Positions 1-8,329 of a stretch of DNA of 64,000 nucleotides are shown here, one piece after another. The stretch's first letter is position 1, and each line of letters starts with the position of its first letter. The notes under the pieces were generated by a model that ran no database searches, had not been told where the DNA came from, and saw only the letters and a program-made list of their open reading frames with translations. The translations under genes and the position numbers were made by a program. Origin of the DNA: Sphingobacterium thalpophilum (lineage in GTDB: Bacteria; Bacteroidota; Bacteroidia; Sphingobacteriales; Sphingobacteriaceae); contig NZ_CP151087.1 in the NCBI RefSeq assembly GCF_038396785.1, positions 4,774,001 to 4,838,000 of the forward strand, given 5' to 3'.

Positions 1-2
1 TG

Positions 3-3000
3 CTTAAATTTTCCCGCAAATATCAGGTCAAAGTTGTTGCGACCAATAATACATATTACGAGAAGAAAGGCGATGCACATGCGCATGATATTTTGCTCTG
101 TGTGAAAGATGGTGAAAAGCTATCGACTCCAAAAGGTAGGGGACGTGGATTCCGTTTTGGTTTACCCAATCAGGAATATTATTTCAAATCTTCAGATGAA
201 ATGAAGGCCCTTTTTAAAGATTTGCCCGAAGCGATTCTAAATATTCAGGAGATTGTCGATAAGGTAGAGATATTTAAGTTAAACCGCGATGTCCTATTAC
301 CTAAATTTGATATTCCTGAGGAATTTCAGGTGGAAGCCGATCTTGAAGATGGGGGAAAACGTGGTGAAAATAAATACCTGGCGCATCTTTGTTATGTGGG
401 GGCTGAGAAGCGTTATGAGGAAATAACAGATGATATTCGCGAACGTCTTGACTTTGAGTTGGCTACCATTGAGAAAACGGGGTATCCAGGTTACTTTTTG
501 ATTGTTCAGGATTTTATTGCGGCGGCCCGGGATATGGGAGTTTCCGTGGGGCCGGGACGGGGATCTGCTGCTGGTTCGGCAGTAGCTTATTGTTTGGGAA
601 TTACCAATATCGATCCGATTAAATATGACTTGCTTTTTGAGCGTTTCTTAAATCCCGACCGTGTGTCCATGCCTGATATTGATATCGATTTTGATGACGA
701 GGGACGTGGACGTGTCATGCAATATGTAATCAATAAATATGGTGCTAGTCAAGTTGCCCAGATTATTACCTATGGTACAATGGCAGCAAAGTCATCCATC
801 AAAGATACAGCGCGTGTATTGGACTTACCTTTGGGTGATGCCAATGAAATTGCCAAGCTGATTCCGAACCTTAAATTATCCAAGATTTTTACTTTAGATG
901 ATGCCGGTTTAAAGGAAAAGCTAAGGACTGAGGAAATTGAAGCCGTCAATAGATTGAAATCTATTGCGGATGGTGCTGGATTGGAAGCGGAAACGATCAG
1001 ACAGGCCCGGGTTTTGGAGGGTTCTGTACGAAATACAGGTATCCATGCCTGTGGTGTTATTATTACACCAGACGATATTACTAATTTCGTTCCTGTTTCT
1101 TTGGCAAAAGACTCTGATCTTTATGTGACGCAGTTCGATAACCACGTTGTTGAAAGTGCCGGTTTGCTGAAAATGGACTTTTTGGGTTTAAAGACACTGA
1201 CACTGATTAAAGATACGGTAGAAAATGTCAAATTAAGCCATGGTATCGTGCTGGATCCGGATCAATTTCCGATCGACGATGAGCTTACTTATGAGCTCTT
1301 TCAACGTGGAGAGACCATCGGGGTGTTTCAGTATGAATCTCCTGGAATGCAGAAATACATGCGAGACCTTAAGCCGACGGTATTTGCCGATTTGATTGCG
1401 ATGAATGCACTTTATCGCCCGGGTCCAATAGAGTATATTCCAAGTTTTATTAAGCGTAAGCATGGTATAGATCCTATTGTTTACGATTTGGATGCCTGCG
1501 AGGAATATTTGAAAGAAACGTATGGAATTACGGTATACCAGGAGCAGGTAATGCTTTTGTCTCAAAAGTTAGCTGGATTTTCGAAAGGTGATGCCGACGT
1601 TTTGCGTAAGGCCATGGGTAAGAAGCAAAAGGCAGTACTGGATAAGATGAAGCCTAAGTTTGTGTCGCAGGCAGAGGAGAAAGGACATAATGCAAAAGTT
1701 TTGGAAAAGATCTGGACCGACTGGGAAGCTTTTGCAAGTTATGCATTTAATAAATCCCACTCGACCTGTTATGCTTGGGTTGCTTATCAAACAGCCTATT
1801 TGAAAGCGCATTTTCCAGCGGAATATATGGCTGCGGTACTTTCTAACAATATGAATGACATCAAGCAGGTGACATTCTTTATGGAGGAATGTAAGCGCAT
1901 GGGGCTAGAGGTACTTGGCCCTGATGTGAATGAATCCTATTATAAGTTTACAGTAAATGAGTCTGGGGCTATTCGTTTTGGGATAGGTGCAGTTAAAGGT
2001 GTCGGGGCAGGAGCAGTAGATGCTATCGTGCAAACTCGACAATCAGGATTGTATAAATCTGTTTTCGATATGGCCAAACGGATTGATCTTCGTGCGGTCA
2101 ACAAGAAAGCTTTCGAGAGTCTGGCTTATGCTGGTGGTTTTGATAGTTTTGAGAACACGCACCGTGCACAATATTTCCATTCGGATGAAAATTCAACAGG
2201 AATGGAAAAGGCGATACGATTTGGCCAGCGCTTTAAAGAAAATGAAAGTTCGGCCCAGGCGAGTTTGTTTGGTGTAGGTGGAGCTGCAGAATTGCCGGAA
2301 CCTGTTTTGGCACCATGTCCGCAATGGGGATTGATTGAAAAGCTTAAATATGAAAAAGATGTTATCGGTATTTATTTGACCAGTCACCCCTTAGATACAT
2401 ACCGGTTTGAGATTGAGCATTTTTGTCAGAATTCGGTTTCAGATTTGGCATTGATCAATAAAGTTAAAGCGGCAGAGGTCGATGAAGAGACTTTGCTTGA
2501 GTTTAATCGAATCAAGAATAAGGAATTAGTGATTGGTGGCATTATTGCATCGGCAAACCATCGATTGACGAAGACTGGTAAGCCTTTTGCGTCGTTTATT
2601 ATAGAAGATTATAGTGATTCTTATGATATGGCAGTTTTTGGCGAAGAATACGTCAAATTGAAGGGGTATTTGCAAGAAGGCTATTTTGTGCAATTACGAG
2701 GTTTGGTACAGGAACGTTTCAGGCAGGTTGGAAATTGGGGCTTTGAGCTGCGTAGTGTACAGTTACTTTCGGATCTTCGTGAGAAGATGGCGAAGAGTTT
2801 TACGATCAATATTCCTTTACCTAAGTTGAATGAAGCATTTCTTGACGGAATCAAAGATATACTGGCACAAAATGAGATTGAGGGGGTTGTGCCAAATTGT
2901 CAATTAAAGTTTAAAATTTGGGATCCCCAAGATGAAATATCTGTCGAAATGCCAGCTAAAAGTCTGAAAATAAACCTAACAAATGAATTTTTGGACTGTA

Positions 3001-3038
3001 TAGATAAGTTTGAAGGGATAAATTACCGATTGAATTAG
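3..3038 (+). CDS. dnaE: DNA polymerase III alpha subunit, 5'-truncated by window
   Basis: This is the replicative DNA polymerase catalytic subunit, which extends primers at the fork. The frame is open from base 3, so the true start and most of the N-terminal PHP domain lie before the window; about 1011 residues are visible. Seen: the C-family polymerase palm with PDIDIDFDD (codons near 670-700), the GPGRGSAAGS segment, the FNKSHSTCYAWVAYQTAYLKA stretch region near 1750, and a C-terminal OB-fold (ELVIGGIIASANHR, near 2515-2570) that binds single-stranded DNA. It is followed by trxA after 124 bases, and trxA has its own promoter-like element. The family assignment is certain; only the start is missing. 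Confidence 0.97.
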   Translation, partial: LKFSRKYQVKVVATNNTYYEKKGDAHAHDILLCVKDGEKLSTPKGRGRGFRFGLPNQEYYFKSSDEMKALFKDLPEAILNIQEIVDKVEIFKLNRDVLLPKFDIPEEFQVEADLEDGGKRGENKYLAHLCYVGAEKRYEEITDDIRERLDFELATIEKTGYPGYFLIVQDFIAAARDMGVSVGPGRGSAAGSAVAYCLGITNIDPIKYDLLFERFLNPDRVSMPDIDIDFDDEGRGRVMQYVINKYGASQVAQIITYGTMAAKSSIKDTARVLDLPLGDANEIAKLIPNLKLSKIFTLDDAGLKEKLRTEEIEAVNRLKSIADGAGLEAETIRQARVLEGSVRNTGIHACGVIITPDDITNFVPVSLAKDSDLYVTQFDNHVVESAGLLKMDFLGLKTLTLIKDTVENVKLSHGIVLDPDQFPIDDELTYELFQRGETIGVFQYESPGMQKYMRDLKPTVFADLIAMNALYRPGPIEYIPSFIKRKHGIDPIVYDLDACEEYLKETYGITVYQEQVMLLSQKLAGFSKGDADVLRKAMGKKQKAVLDKMKPKFVSQAEEKGHNAKVLEKIWTDWEAFASYAFNKSHSTCYAWVAYQTAYLKAHFPAEYMAAVLSNNMNDIKQVTFFMEECKRMGLEVLGPDVNESYYKFTVNESGAIRFGIGAVKGVGAGAVDAIVQTRQSGLYKSVFDMAKRIDLRAVNKKAFESLAYAGGFDSFENTHRAQYFHSDENSTGMEKAIRFGQRFKENESSAQASLFGVGGAAELPEPVLAPCPQWGLIEKLKYEKDVIGIYLTSHPLDTYRFEIEHFCQNSVSDLALINKVKAAEVDEETLLEFNRIKNKELVIGGIIASANHRLTKTGKPFASFIIEDYSDSYDMAVFGEEYVKLKGYLQEGYFVQLRGLVQERFRQVGNWGFELRSVQLLSDLREKMAKSFTINIPLPKLNEAFLDGIKDILAQNEIEGVVPNCQLKFKIWDPQDEISVEMPAKSLKINLTNEFLDCIDKFEGINYRLN

Positions 3039-3090
3039 TTTGGATTAGAATTTGTGTAATTAAGATTACAAATAGATTGGTAGTTGTTAC

Positions 3091-3098
3091 TATCTTTG
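3091..3098 (+). promoter_or_regulatory. -7 promoter element for trxA
   Basis: TATCTTTG matches the Bacteroidota -7 consensus TAnnTTTG about 65 bases before the trxA start. No good -33 TTTG lies at the usual 17-21 base distance, so this is a one-box call. Confidence 0.45.
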
Positions 3099-3162
3099 TT
3101 TATTGATTTTAGCAATTAAATAGTATTAAAGATATAACTTCGGTTTATAAAATTAAAAGATT

Positions 3163-3483
3163 ATGGCATTAGAAATTACAGATAGCAACTTTGAAGAAGT
3201 TGTCTTAAAAGCAGACAAACCAGTATTAATTGATTTTTGGGCAGAGTGGTGTGGTCCTTGCCGTATGGTAGGTCCTGTGGTTGAAGAACTGGCTAAGGAT
3301 TATGAAGGTAAAGCTGTTGTAGGAAAAGTAAATGTGGATGAAAATCCAGAGATTTCTGTTCGTTATGGCATTCGTAATATTCCAGCTCTATTGTTCTTTA
3401 AAAATGGAGAAATTGTCGATAAACAAATTGGAGCTGTTCCAAAATCAGTATTGAACGAGAAATTAGAAAAACAATTAGCATAA
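3163..3483 (+). CDS. trxA: thioredoxin
   Basis: Small cytoplasmic dithiol-disulfide oxidoreductase that passes electrons from thioredoxin reductase to protein disulfides. At 106 residues it has the length of a single-domain thioredoxin. The redox motif WCGPC sits at residues 29-33 (Cys30 and Cys33), with the FWAEWCGPC context and the conserved cis-proline loop NIPALLFF near residue 76. There is no signal peptide, so it acts in the cytoplasm. It stands alone, between dnaE and a strong terminator. The ATG follows an A/T-rich leader without a Shine-Dalgarno sequence, as is usual in this phylum. Confidence 0.97.
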   Translation: MALEITDSNFEEVVLKADKPVLIDFWAEWCGPCRMVGPVVEELAKDYEGKAVVGKVNVDENPEISVRYGIRNIPALLFFKNGEIVDKQIGAVPKSVLNEKLEKQLA

Positions 3484-3500
3484 CTTAGCTAAATAATAAT

Positions 3501-3538
3501 AAAAAGCCTGAAATATTATCTTTCAGGCTTTTTTTTGT
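3501..3538 (+). terminator. intrinsic terminator of trxA
   Basis: AAAAAGCCTGAAA (3501-3513) pairs with TTTCAGGCTTTTT (3521-3533) around a 7-base loop and runs into a T tract. It begins 17 bases after the trxA stop. Confidence 0.9.
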
Positions 3539-3540
3539 TT

Positions 3541-3920
3541 TTAAAACCCCATTTTTTTTGATTTTATTTCAAACTTTAGTTGTTTTATGTCTATATTTTG
3601 TTTTTTTTTGTGTATTGTTTGTGTTTATTTTGATACTTTAATAGTGTAATGTGCTGTATTTTTAGTGTTTTAGTGTTTTTAGTGTGATTTTGTTATTGTT
3701 TTTTGTGTATTTATATTTATTTTTTGATAAAAATCAATTTTATTTGCAAAAACAAATATTTTTTACTTCTTTTGAGTATTGAAATTGGTTTTCGAAAAGA
3801 ATTTGTTTCGATTTTTTGATTTTGATGTTATTTTTTTTGACTCGATGATTTAGGAGTTGTTTTTTTTGAAAAAAAAAGAAATTGACAAAGATTTTCCCTT
3901 TCAAATACCCTAGATTATGC
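3541..3920. other. T-rich low-complexity spacer, no gene
   Basis: This stretch between the convergent trxA and rplI genes is strongly T-rich on the plus strand, with many runs of five to nine T broken by G. It contains three near-tandem copies of TTTTAGTG (3660-3667, 3668-3675, 3677-3684). An open frame on the minus strand here encodes only a Lys/Asn/Phe-rich product of such composition and is not a credible gene. I see no coding or RNA gene. Confidence 0.6.
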
Positions 3921-3953
3921 CTCGCGTTGCTCTCCGTAACGCGAGTTTTTTTT
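3921..3953 (+). terminator. orphan intrinsic terminator, plus orientation
   Basis: CTCGCGTT (3921-3928) pairs with AACGCGAG (3938-3945) and is followed by eight T. It points rightward although the nearest plus-strand gene, trxA, already ends in a terminator more than 380 bases upstream. It may be a back-up terminator or the end of an unrecognised small transcript. Confidence 0.65.
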
Positions 3954-3976
3954 GGGGCTAAAGTATGGGTAAAAAC

Positions 3977-4008
3977 AAAAGCGGCTATCCGAAAGGATAG
4001 CCGCTTTT
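3977..4008 (-). terminator. terminator of the rpsF-rpsR-rplI operon
   Basis: AAAAGCGGCTATCC (3977-3990) and GGATAGCCGCTTTT (3995-4008) form a 14-bp stem with a 4-base loop. On the minus strand it is followed by a T-rich tract (TTTTGTTTTT). It lies 23 bases past the rplI stop. Confidence 0.9.
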
Positions 4009-4031
4009 TATTATTGACTAAATAAACTGAA

Positions 4032-4475
4032 TTATTCAGCAATTACTTCGAAAGGAACTTGAACTTTCACTTCTTTGTGTAAGTTTAAGTTTGCGATGTA
4101 TTCACCTAGTTCTTTAGGTTCTACTTCGAAAGTGATACGACGACGATCTACATCAAAACCTTTTGCTTTCAACGCATCAGCAATTTGAATGCTGTTTACT
4201 TTACCAAAGATTTTACCAGATTCACCTGCTTTAGCGCCGATTGAAAGTTTGATAGCTTCCAATTTACCAGCTAATTCAGTAGCGTCTTTTTTGATTTTTT
4301 CTTGTTTGAACTGAGCTTGTTTGATGTTCTCAGCTAAAACTTTCTTTGCAGATTCAGTCGCTTGGATAGCAAATCCTTGCGGGATTAAGTAGTTACGACC
4401 GAAACCTGGCTTTACATTAACGATATCGTTTTGCTCACCTAAGCCTTTGATATCTTGTTTTAAAATTACTTCCAT
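4032..4475 (-). CDS. rplI: 50S ribosomal protein L9
   Basis: Large-subunit protein that binds 23S rRNA near the L1 stalk base and reaches toward neighbouring ribosomes. The 147 residues match the family length. The N-terminal RNA-binding domain shows MEVILKQDIKGLGEQNDIVNVK and the signature GFGRNYLIPQGFA (residues 24-36). A long charged linker helix follows (about 40-75), then the C-terminal domain. It is last in the rpsF-rpsR-rplI operon, 15 bases after rpsR, and ends at a strong terminator. Confidence 0.97.
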   Translation of the reverse strand: MEVILKQDIKGLGEQNDIVNVKPGFGRNYLIPQGFAIQATESAKKVLAENIKQAQFKQEKIKKDATELAGKLEAIKLSIGAKAGESGKIFGKVNSIQIADALKAKGFDVDRRRITFEVEPKELGEYIANLNLHKEVKVQVPFEVIAE

Positions 4476-4490
4476 TTTCTATCGTCCTCC

Positions 4491-4754
4491 TTATTTAATT
4501 GCATCAGCTAAGTAAGGTAATAAGCCGATGTGACGAGCACGTTTAACAGCTTGAGCTACTTTACGTTGAAATTTCAAAGATGTACCAGTTAAACGACGAG
4601 GTAAGATTTTACCTTGATCATTTACAAATTTCATCAAGAAGTTAGCATCTTTATAATCGATATATTTGATACCATTCTTTTTGAAACGACAGTATTTTTT
4701 ACGGTTGTCCTCTACTTTAGGAGCAGTTACGTATTGGATATTTTCGTTAGCCAT
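4491..4754 (-). CDS. rpsR: 30S ribosomal protein S18
   Basis: Small-subunit protein that pairs with S6 on the platform of 16S rRNA. It has 87 residues with the typical core KYCRFKKNGIKYIDYKD and the basic RRLTGTSLKFQRKVAQAVKRARHIGLLPY. The start codon overlaps the rpsF stop as TAATG (4752-4756), which points to translational coupling, fitting the equal amounts needed for the S6:S18 heterodimer. No ssb or priB gene lies between rpsF and rpsR, unlike in Firmicutes and Proteobacteria. Confidence 0.97.
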   Translation of the reverse strand: MANENIQYVTAPKVEDNRKKYCRFKKNGIKYIDYKDANFLMKFVNDQGKILPRRLTGTSLKFQRKVAQAVKRARHIGLLPYLADAIK

Positions 4755-5122
4755 TAGTTTGCGCCCTCCTCAGTTTTAGTTTCAGCTTTTTTGTTGAATG
4801 CACCGCTACGTTTTTTCTCGTTGTATGCTTTAGCATGTTTGTCTAAGCTTACAGTCAAGAAACGCATAATGCGCTCATCACGTTTGTATTCAACCTCTAA
4901 TTTATTGATTAATTCACCTGGAGCCTTGAATTCAGTTAAGTGATAAAATCCAGTAGTTTTTTTCTGGATTGGATACGCTAATTTTTTCAAACCCCAATTG
5001 TCTTCAGCGACAATCTCGGCTCCGCCTTCTGTTAAGATGTTTTTGAATTTTGCGATTACTTCTTTCGCAGCATCATCAGAAAGCAACGGGGTAAGAACGA
5101 TTACAGATTCGTACTGTTGCAT
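4754..5122 (-). CDS. rpsF: 30S ribosomal protein S6
   Basis: Small-subunit platform protein that binds 16S rRNA together with S18. It has 122 residues: a ferredoxin-like fold (QQYESVIVLTPLLSDDAAKEVIAKFKNIL; GLKKLAYPIQKKTTGFYHLTEFKA; DERIMRFLTVSLDKHA), then a Lys/Glu-rich tail from about residue 98 ending in KTEEGAN. This is the first gene of the operon. It has a very good two-box promoter and a leader of about 40 bases whose 5' end can fold (see the separate entries). Confidence 0.97.
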   Translation of the reverse strand: MQQYESVIVLTPLLSDDAAKEVIAKFKNILTEGGAEIVAEDNWGLKKLAYPIQKKTTGFYHLTEFKAPGELINKLEVEYKRDERIMRFLTVSLDKHAKAYNEKKRSGAFNKKAETKTEEGAN

Positions 5123-5149
5123 TGTGTTAATTAATTTTGTTATTTAAAA

Positions 5150-5165
5150 TTCCACTTTTGTGGAA
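5150..5165 (-). promoter_or_regulatory. hairpin at 5' end of the rpsF leader
   Basis: TTCCAC (5150-5155) and GTGGAA (5160-5165) are complementary with a 4-base loop, next to the predicted transcription start. It may be a structure bound by S6:S18 or a 5' stabiliser. The Rfam S6:S18 leader signature was not recognised. Confidence 0.35.
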
Positions 5166-5168
5166 GTG

Positions 5169-5200
5169 CAAAGGTAGTTATTATATTGTTATGTTGCAAA
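5169..5200 (-). promoter_or_regulatory. promoter of rpsF-rpsR-rplI
   Basis: On the minus strand, TTTG (5200-5197), 20 bases, then TACCTTTG (5176-5169). Both boxes match the Bacteroidota housekeeping consensus TTTG/TAnnTTTG. It lies about 47 bases before the rpsF start. Confidence 0.8.
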
Positions 5201-5212
5201 GCTTTGAAATAA

Positions 5213-5247
5213 AAAAGTTTAGATCCTTTGGAGGGATCTAAACTTTT
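5213..5247 (-). terminator. terminator of ligA-dapA
   Basis: AAAAGTTTAGATCC (5213-5226) pairs perfectly with GGATCTAAACTTTT (5234-5247). The minus-strand 3' side runs into six T. It lies 22 bases past the dapA stop. Confidence 0.9.
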
Positions 5248-5269
5248 CTCAACCGAACTAGGCTATATT

Positions 5270-6148
5270 TTAGTTCAATTTCTTTAATTCTTCTTTGATA
5301 GCAGCCTGTATTTTCTCGCTAACAGGGACTAAAGGAAGTCGTAATTGATCTTTTCCGATCCCCAATTCCTGTAGAATATATTTTACACCCGCAGGGTTTC
5401 CTTCAATAAAACACAGATCTGTAATGTTAAGGAGTTCATTATGGATCGATCTAGCTTCCGTATAATTGCCTTCAGCGCATAACTTAGCTAATGTGGCGAC
5501 CTTTTTCGGTAATGCGTTTCCGATCACTGAAATGATACCAGCAGCTCCAAGAGACATCATCGGCAAGGTAACCGGATCATCTCCGGAGATCAATAGAAAT
5601 CCTGCAGGTTTATCCCGTAGAATTTCGCTGAATTGCGCAAAATTTCCAGAAGCTTCTTTGATGGCTACAATATTGGAAAAATCATTGGCCAGTCGTAATG
5701 TTGTCTGTGCTGTTATATTGCTGCCCGTACGCCCAGGCACATTGTATAAAATAACCGGAAGTGGAGAGGCGTTTGAAACAGCCTTGTAATGCTGGTAAAT
5801 GCCTTCTTGTGTTGGTTTGTTATAATAAGGAGATACGGATAAAATTGCACAGAAGCCTGTTGGATCAAAGTTCTTAATTTGTTCCACAATTTCGGCAGTA
5901 TTATTACCACCAATTCCAGCAACCAAAGGAAGTCTACCGTTCACGCGCTTGACAGTAAAATCCCAGATACGCTTTCGTTCATCATTGGTTAAAGTGGCAA
6001 CTTCTCCAGTTGTACCTAAAGAAACCAAATAATCCATACCTTCGTTGATTTGCAAGTCAATTAGCTGACCTAATGCTTCGAAATCAACAGATTCATCTGA
6101 GTTAAAAGGAGTGACTAATGCTACTCCTGCGCCGTGAAGCTCGTTCAT
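5270..6148 (-). CDS. dapA: 4-hydroxy-tetrahydrodipicolinate synthase
   Basis: Condenses pyruvate with aspartate semialdehyde, the first committed step to diaminopimelate and lysine, in the cytoplasm. It has 292 residues forming a TIM barrel. The two catalytic threonines are in LGTTGE (residues 45-49), the catalytic tyrosine in ILYNVPGRTG (near 133-143), and the Schiff-base lysine in VAIKEASGN (near 161). It lies 37 bases after ligA in the same direction, so both are probably on one transcript that ends at the hairpin past dapA. Confidence 0.96.
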   Translation of the reverse strand: MNELHGAGVALVTPFNSDESVDFEALGQLIDLQINEGMDYLVSLGTTGEVATLTNDERKRIWDFTVKRVNGRLPLVAGIGGNNTAEIVEQIKNFDPTGFCAILSVSPYYNKPTQEGIYQHYKAVSNASPLPVILYNVPGRTGSNITAQTTLRLANDFSNIVAIKEASGNFAQFSEILRDKPAGFLLISGDDPVTLPMMSLGAAGIISVIGNALPKKVATLAKLCAEGNYTEARSIHNELLNITDLCFIEGNPAGVKYILQELGIGKDQLRLPLVPVSEKIQAAIKEELKKLN

Positions 6149-6185
6149 CTTGTTTTTGTATTTATATAAATTTAATTAAAAAAAC

Positions 6186-8210
6186 TTACTTGGGATTAAT
6201 GAGTTCAAATAGTTCTTTATCATTAATCATCGGGATACCCAATTTTTCTGCTTTCGCCAGTTTGGACGGTCCCATTTTATCTCCCGCTACGAGGTAGCTT
6301 AATTTGGCAGAAATGGAAGATAACATCTTTCCGCCATTGCTTTCAATTACTGCTGCTAGCTCTTCACGTGAATGGTCTGCAAATACACCGGAAATCAGGA
6401 AGGTTTTCCCTTCAAGTGAATTGCTCGCAAGGATGATCTCCTTTTCCTCAATTTCGAAATTTAAGCCATAATTTCTCAATGCAACGATCTGTTGTTGATG
6501 AATTGGATTGTCTAAGTATTCTTTGACACTCTCCGCAATACGGCGTCCAATGTCTTGTACTCCTTCGATTTCCTCTGTCGAGGCTTGCGCGAGTGCATCA
6601 ATATTTTTGAAATGCTGGGCTAATTTTTTTGCAATCGTCTCGCCGACATGACGTATTCCAAGCGAAAATAAGACTTTTTCAAAAGGTTTTTCTTTGGATT
6701 TTTCGATGCCGTTGAGCATGTTATCGATTGATTTTTGACCGAAACGTTCCAGTTGTTGCAGGTCATCTTGATGGTCTTTTAGGCCATAGATGTCAACGAT
6801 ATTGCGTAACAAACCTTTCTTGAAGAAAGTATCCACGGTCTCGTCTCCCATTCCTTCGATGTCCATCATTTTTCGTCCGATAAAATGCTGCATTTTGCCA
6901 ACAATTTGTGGCGGGCACCCAGTTTCATTAGGGCAGTAGTGTACGGCTTCCCCTTCTTGTCGTATAAGTGCTGTGTCGCATTCCGGACAAGATGTGGGGT
7001 AGACAAAACTTGTTGATCCTGCTAATCTTTTCTCGAGGTTTACCCCAATTATTTTAGGTATAATTTCGCCCCCTTTTTCTACAAAGACAGTGTCATCTTC
7101 GTGTAGGTCGAGACGTGCAATTTCATTTGCATTGTGTAAGGAAGCGCGTTTTACCGTTGTGCCTGCCAGTTGTACAGGTTGAAGATTGGCAACAGGTGTA
7201 ACAGCGCCGGTACGTCCAACTTGATAACTGATCGAGTTCAATGTGGTTTCTACACGCTCTGCTTTGAATTTATAGGATATTGCCCAACGTGGATTTTTGG
7301 CAGTAAAGCCCAGTTCCTCCTGCTGTGCGTAATCATTTACTTTAATAACAATTCCATCAATTTCATAACCTAGGTTATGACGTTCGACATCCCAGTAGTC
7401 AATAAATGCAAAAACATCGGTTAACGTGCTGCATTTTCTGCTATGCTCGCTGACATGAAATCCCCAGTCTTTGACATGGTTTAAGCTATTCCAATGGTCG
7501 TGAAATAGATTTGTTCTGTTGTCGCAGTACAAAAAGTAAAGGAAACAGTCCAATGGGCGTTTTGCAACTTCAGCAGAATCTTGGAGTTTGATGGTTCCAG
7601 AAGCGAAATTTCTTGGGTTGGCATAGGTTTGCTCCTCATTATCGGCTCGTTCCTTATTCAGGCGGAGAAAAGCTGATTTGTGCATAAATATTTCACCTCG
7701 TATTTCGAATTGATCTGGATAATCTCCTTCTTTGAGTTTGATCGGGATAGAACGAATGGTTTTAACATTGTTTGTGACAACATCGCCTTGTGTACCATCA
7801 CCGCGCGTAACGGCTTTACTTAGTAAGCCATTTTCATAAGTCAAGCTGATGGATAAACCGTCAAATTTTAATTCACAAACATATTCGAACTGATCGCCGA
7901 TGATTTTGCGGATTCGCTGGTCGAAGTCAAGTAATTCCTCCTGATTGTATGTGTTGCCCAATGAAAGCATTGGCCAGCGGTGCTTTTCCGTTTGAAATCG
8001 GGAGGTAATGTCTCCACCAACACGCTGTGTAGGGGAGTTGGGGTCGGCAAAGTTGGGATATTGAGCTTCCAGCGCTTCGAGTTCCTTTAATTTAAGGTCG
8101 AAGTCGTAGTCCGAAATAACACTGTTCGCCAATACATAGTATTGATAGTTATAATGGTTGAGCTCTGCCGTTAAGTCTTTTATCTTTTTTTCAATATCCA
8201 TCACCAACAT
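6186..8210 (-). CDS. ligA: NAD-dependent DNA ligase
   Basis: Seals nicks during replication and repair using NAD+. It has 674 residues in the usual order: Ia domain (about 5-70), adenylation domain with CELKFDG (nucleophilic Lys115 in this numbering), OB-fold (RTGAVTPVANLQPVQLAG near 340), a four-Cys zinc finger (CPECD through CPNETGCPP, near 410-435), helix-hairpin-helix repeats (IGRRIAESVKEYL) and a C-terminal BRCT domain. The ATG at 8210 gives MLVMDIEKK. The ATG at 8201 (MDIEKK) fits homologues better, and a -7-like TAATTTTG ends only a few bases before 8210, so the start at 8201 may be the real one. Confidence 0.96.
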   Translation of the reverse strand: MLVMDIEKKIKDLTAELNHYNYQYYVLANSVISDYDFDLKLKELEALEAQYPNFADPNSPTQRVGGDITSRFQTEKHRWPMLSLGNTYNQEELLDFDQRIRKIIGDQFEYVCELKFDGLSISLTYENGLLSKAVTRGDGTQGDVVTNNVKTIRSIPIKLKEGDYPDQFEIRGEIFMHKSAFLRLNKERADNEEQTYANPRNFASGTIKLQDSAEVAKRPLDCFLYFLYCDNRTNLFHDHWNSLNHVKDWGFHVSEHSRKCSTLTDVFAFIDYWDVERHNLGYEIDGIVIKVNDYAQQEELGFTAKNPRWAISYKFKAERVETTLNSISYQVGRTGAVTPVANLQPVQLAGTTVKRASLHNANEIARLDLHEDDTVFVEKGGEIIPKIIGVNLEKRLAGSTSFVYPTSCPECDTALIRQEGEAVHYCPNETGCPPQIVGKMQHFIGRKMMDIEGMGDETVDTFFKKGLLRNIVDIYGLKDHQDDLQQLERFGQKSIDNMLNGIEKSKEKPFEKVLFSLGIRHVGETIAKKLAQHFKNIDALAQASTEEIEGVQDIGRRIAESVKEYLDNPIHQQQIVALRNYGLNFEIEEKEIILASNSLEGKTFLISGVFADHSREELAAVIESNGGKMLSSISAKLSYLVAGDKMGPSKLAKAEKLGIPMINDKELFELINPK

Positions 8211-8329
8211 TTTGCAAAATTACAAATAAAAAGTACGTTTAAATAAAATAAATAAAGAATCTTGTCGTAATGACTGCTTTATTTTGAAAATGCGTTTTTC
8301 TGCATTTTATGTTACAGGGAAATAATACG

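Noticed and set aside
3893..3922. TTGACA followed by TACCCT, sigma-70-like boxes
   Set aside because: Bacteroidota use a different primary-sigma consensus, and the start would fall right at the terminator stem, leaving no transcript body.
3740..4042. 100-codon open frame on the minus strand
   Set aside because: Lies in the T-rich spacer and across two terminator hairpins, runs into the rplI end, and its product is a Lys/Asn/Phe-rich string as expected from AT-rich noncoding DNA.
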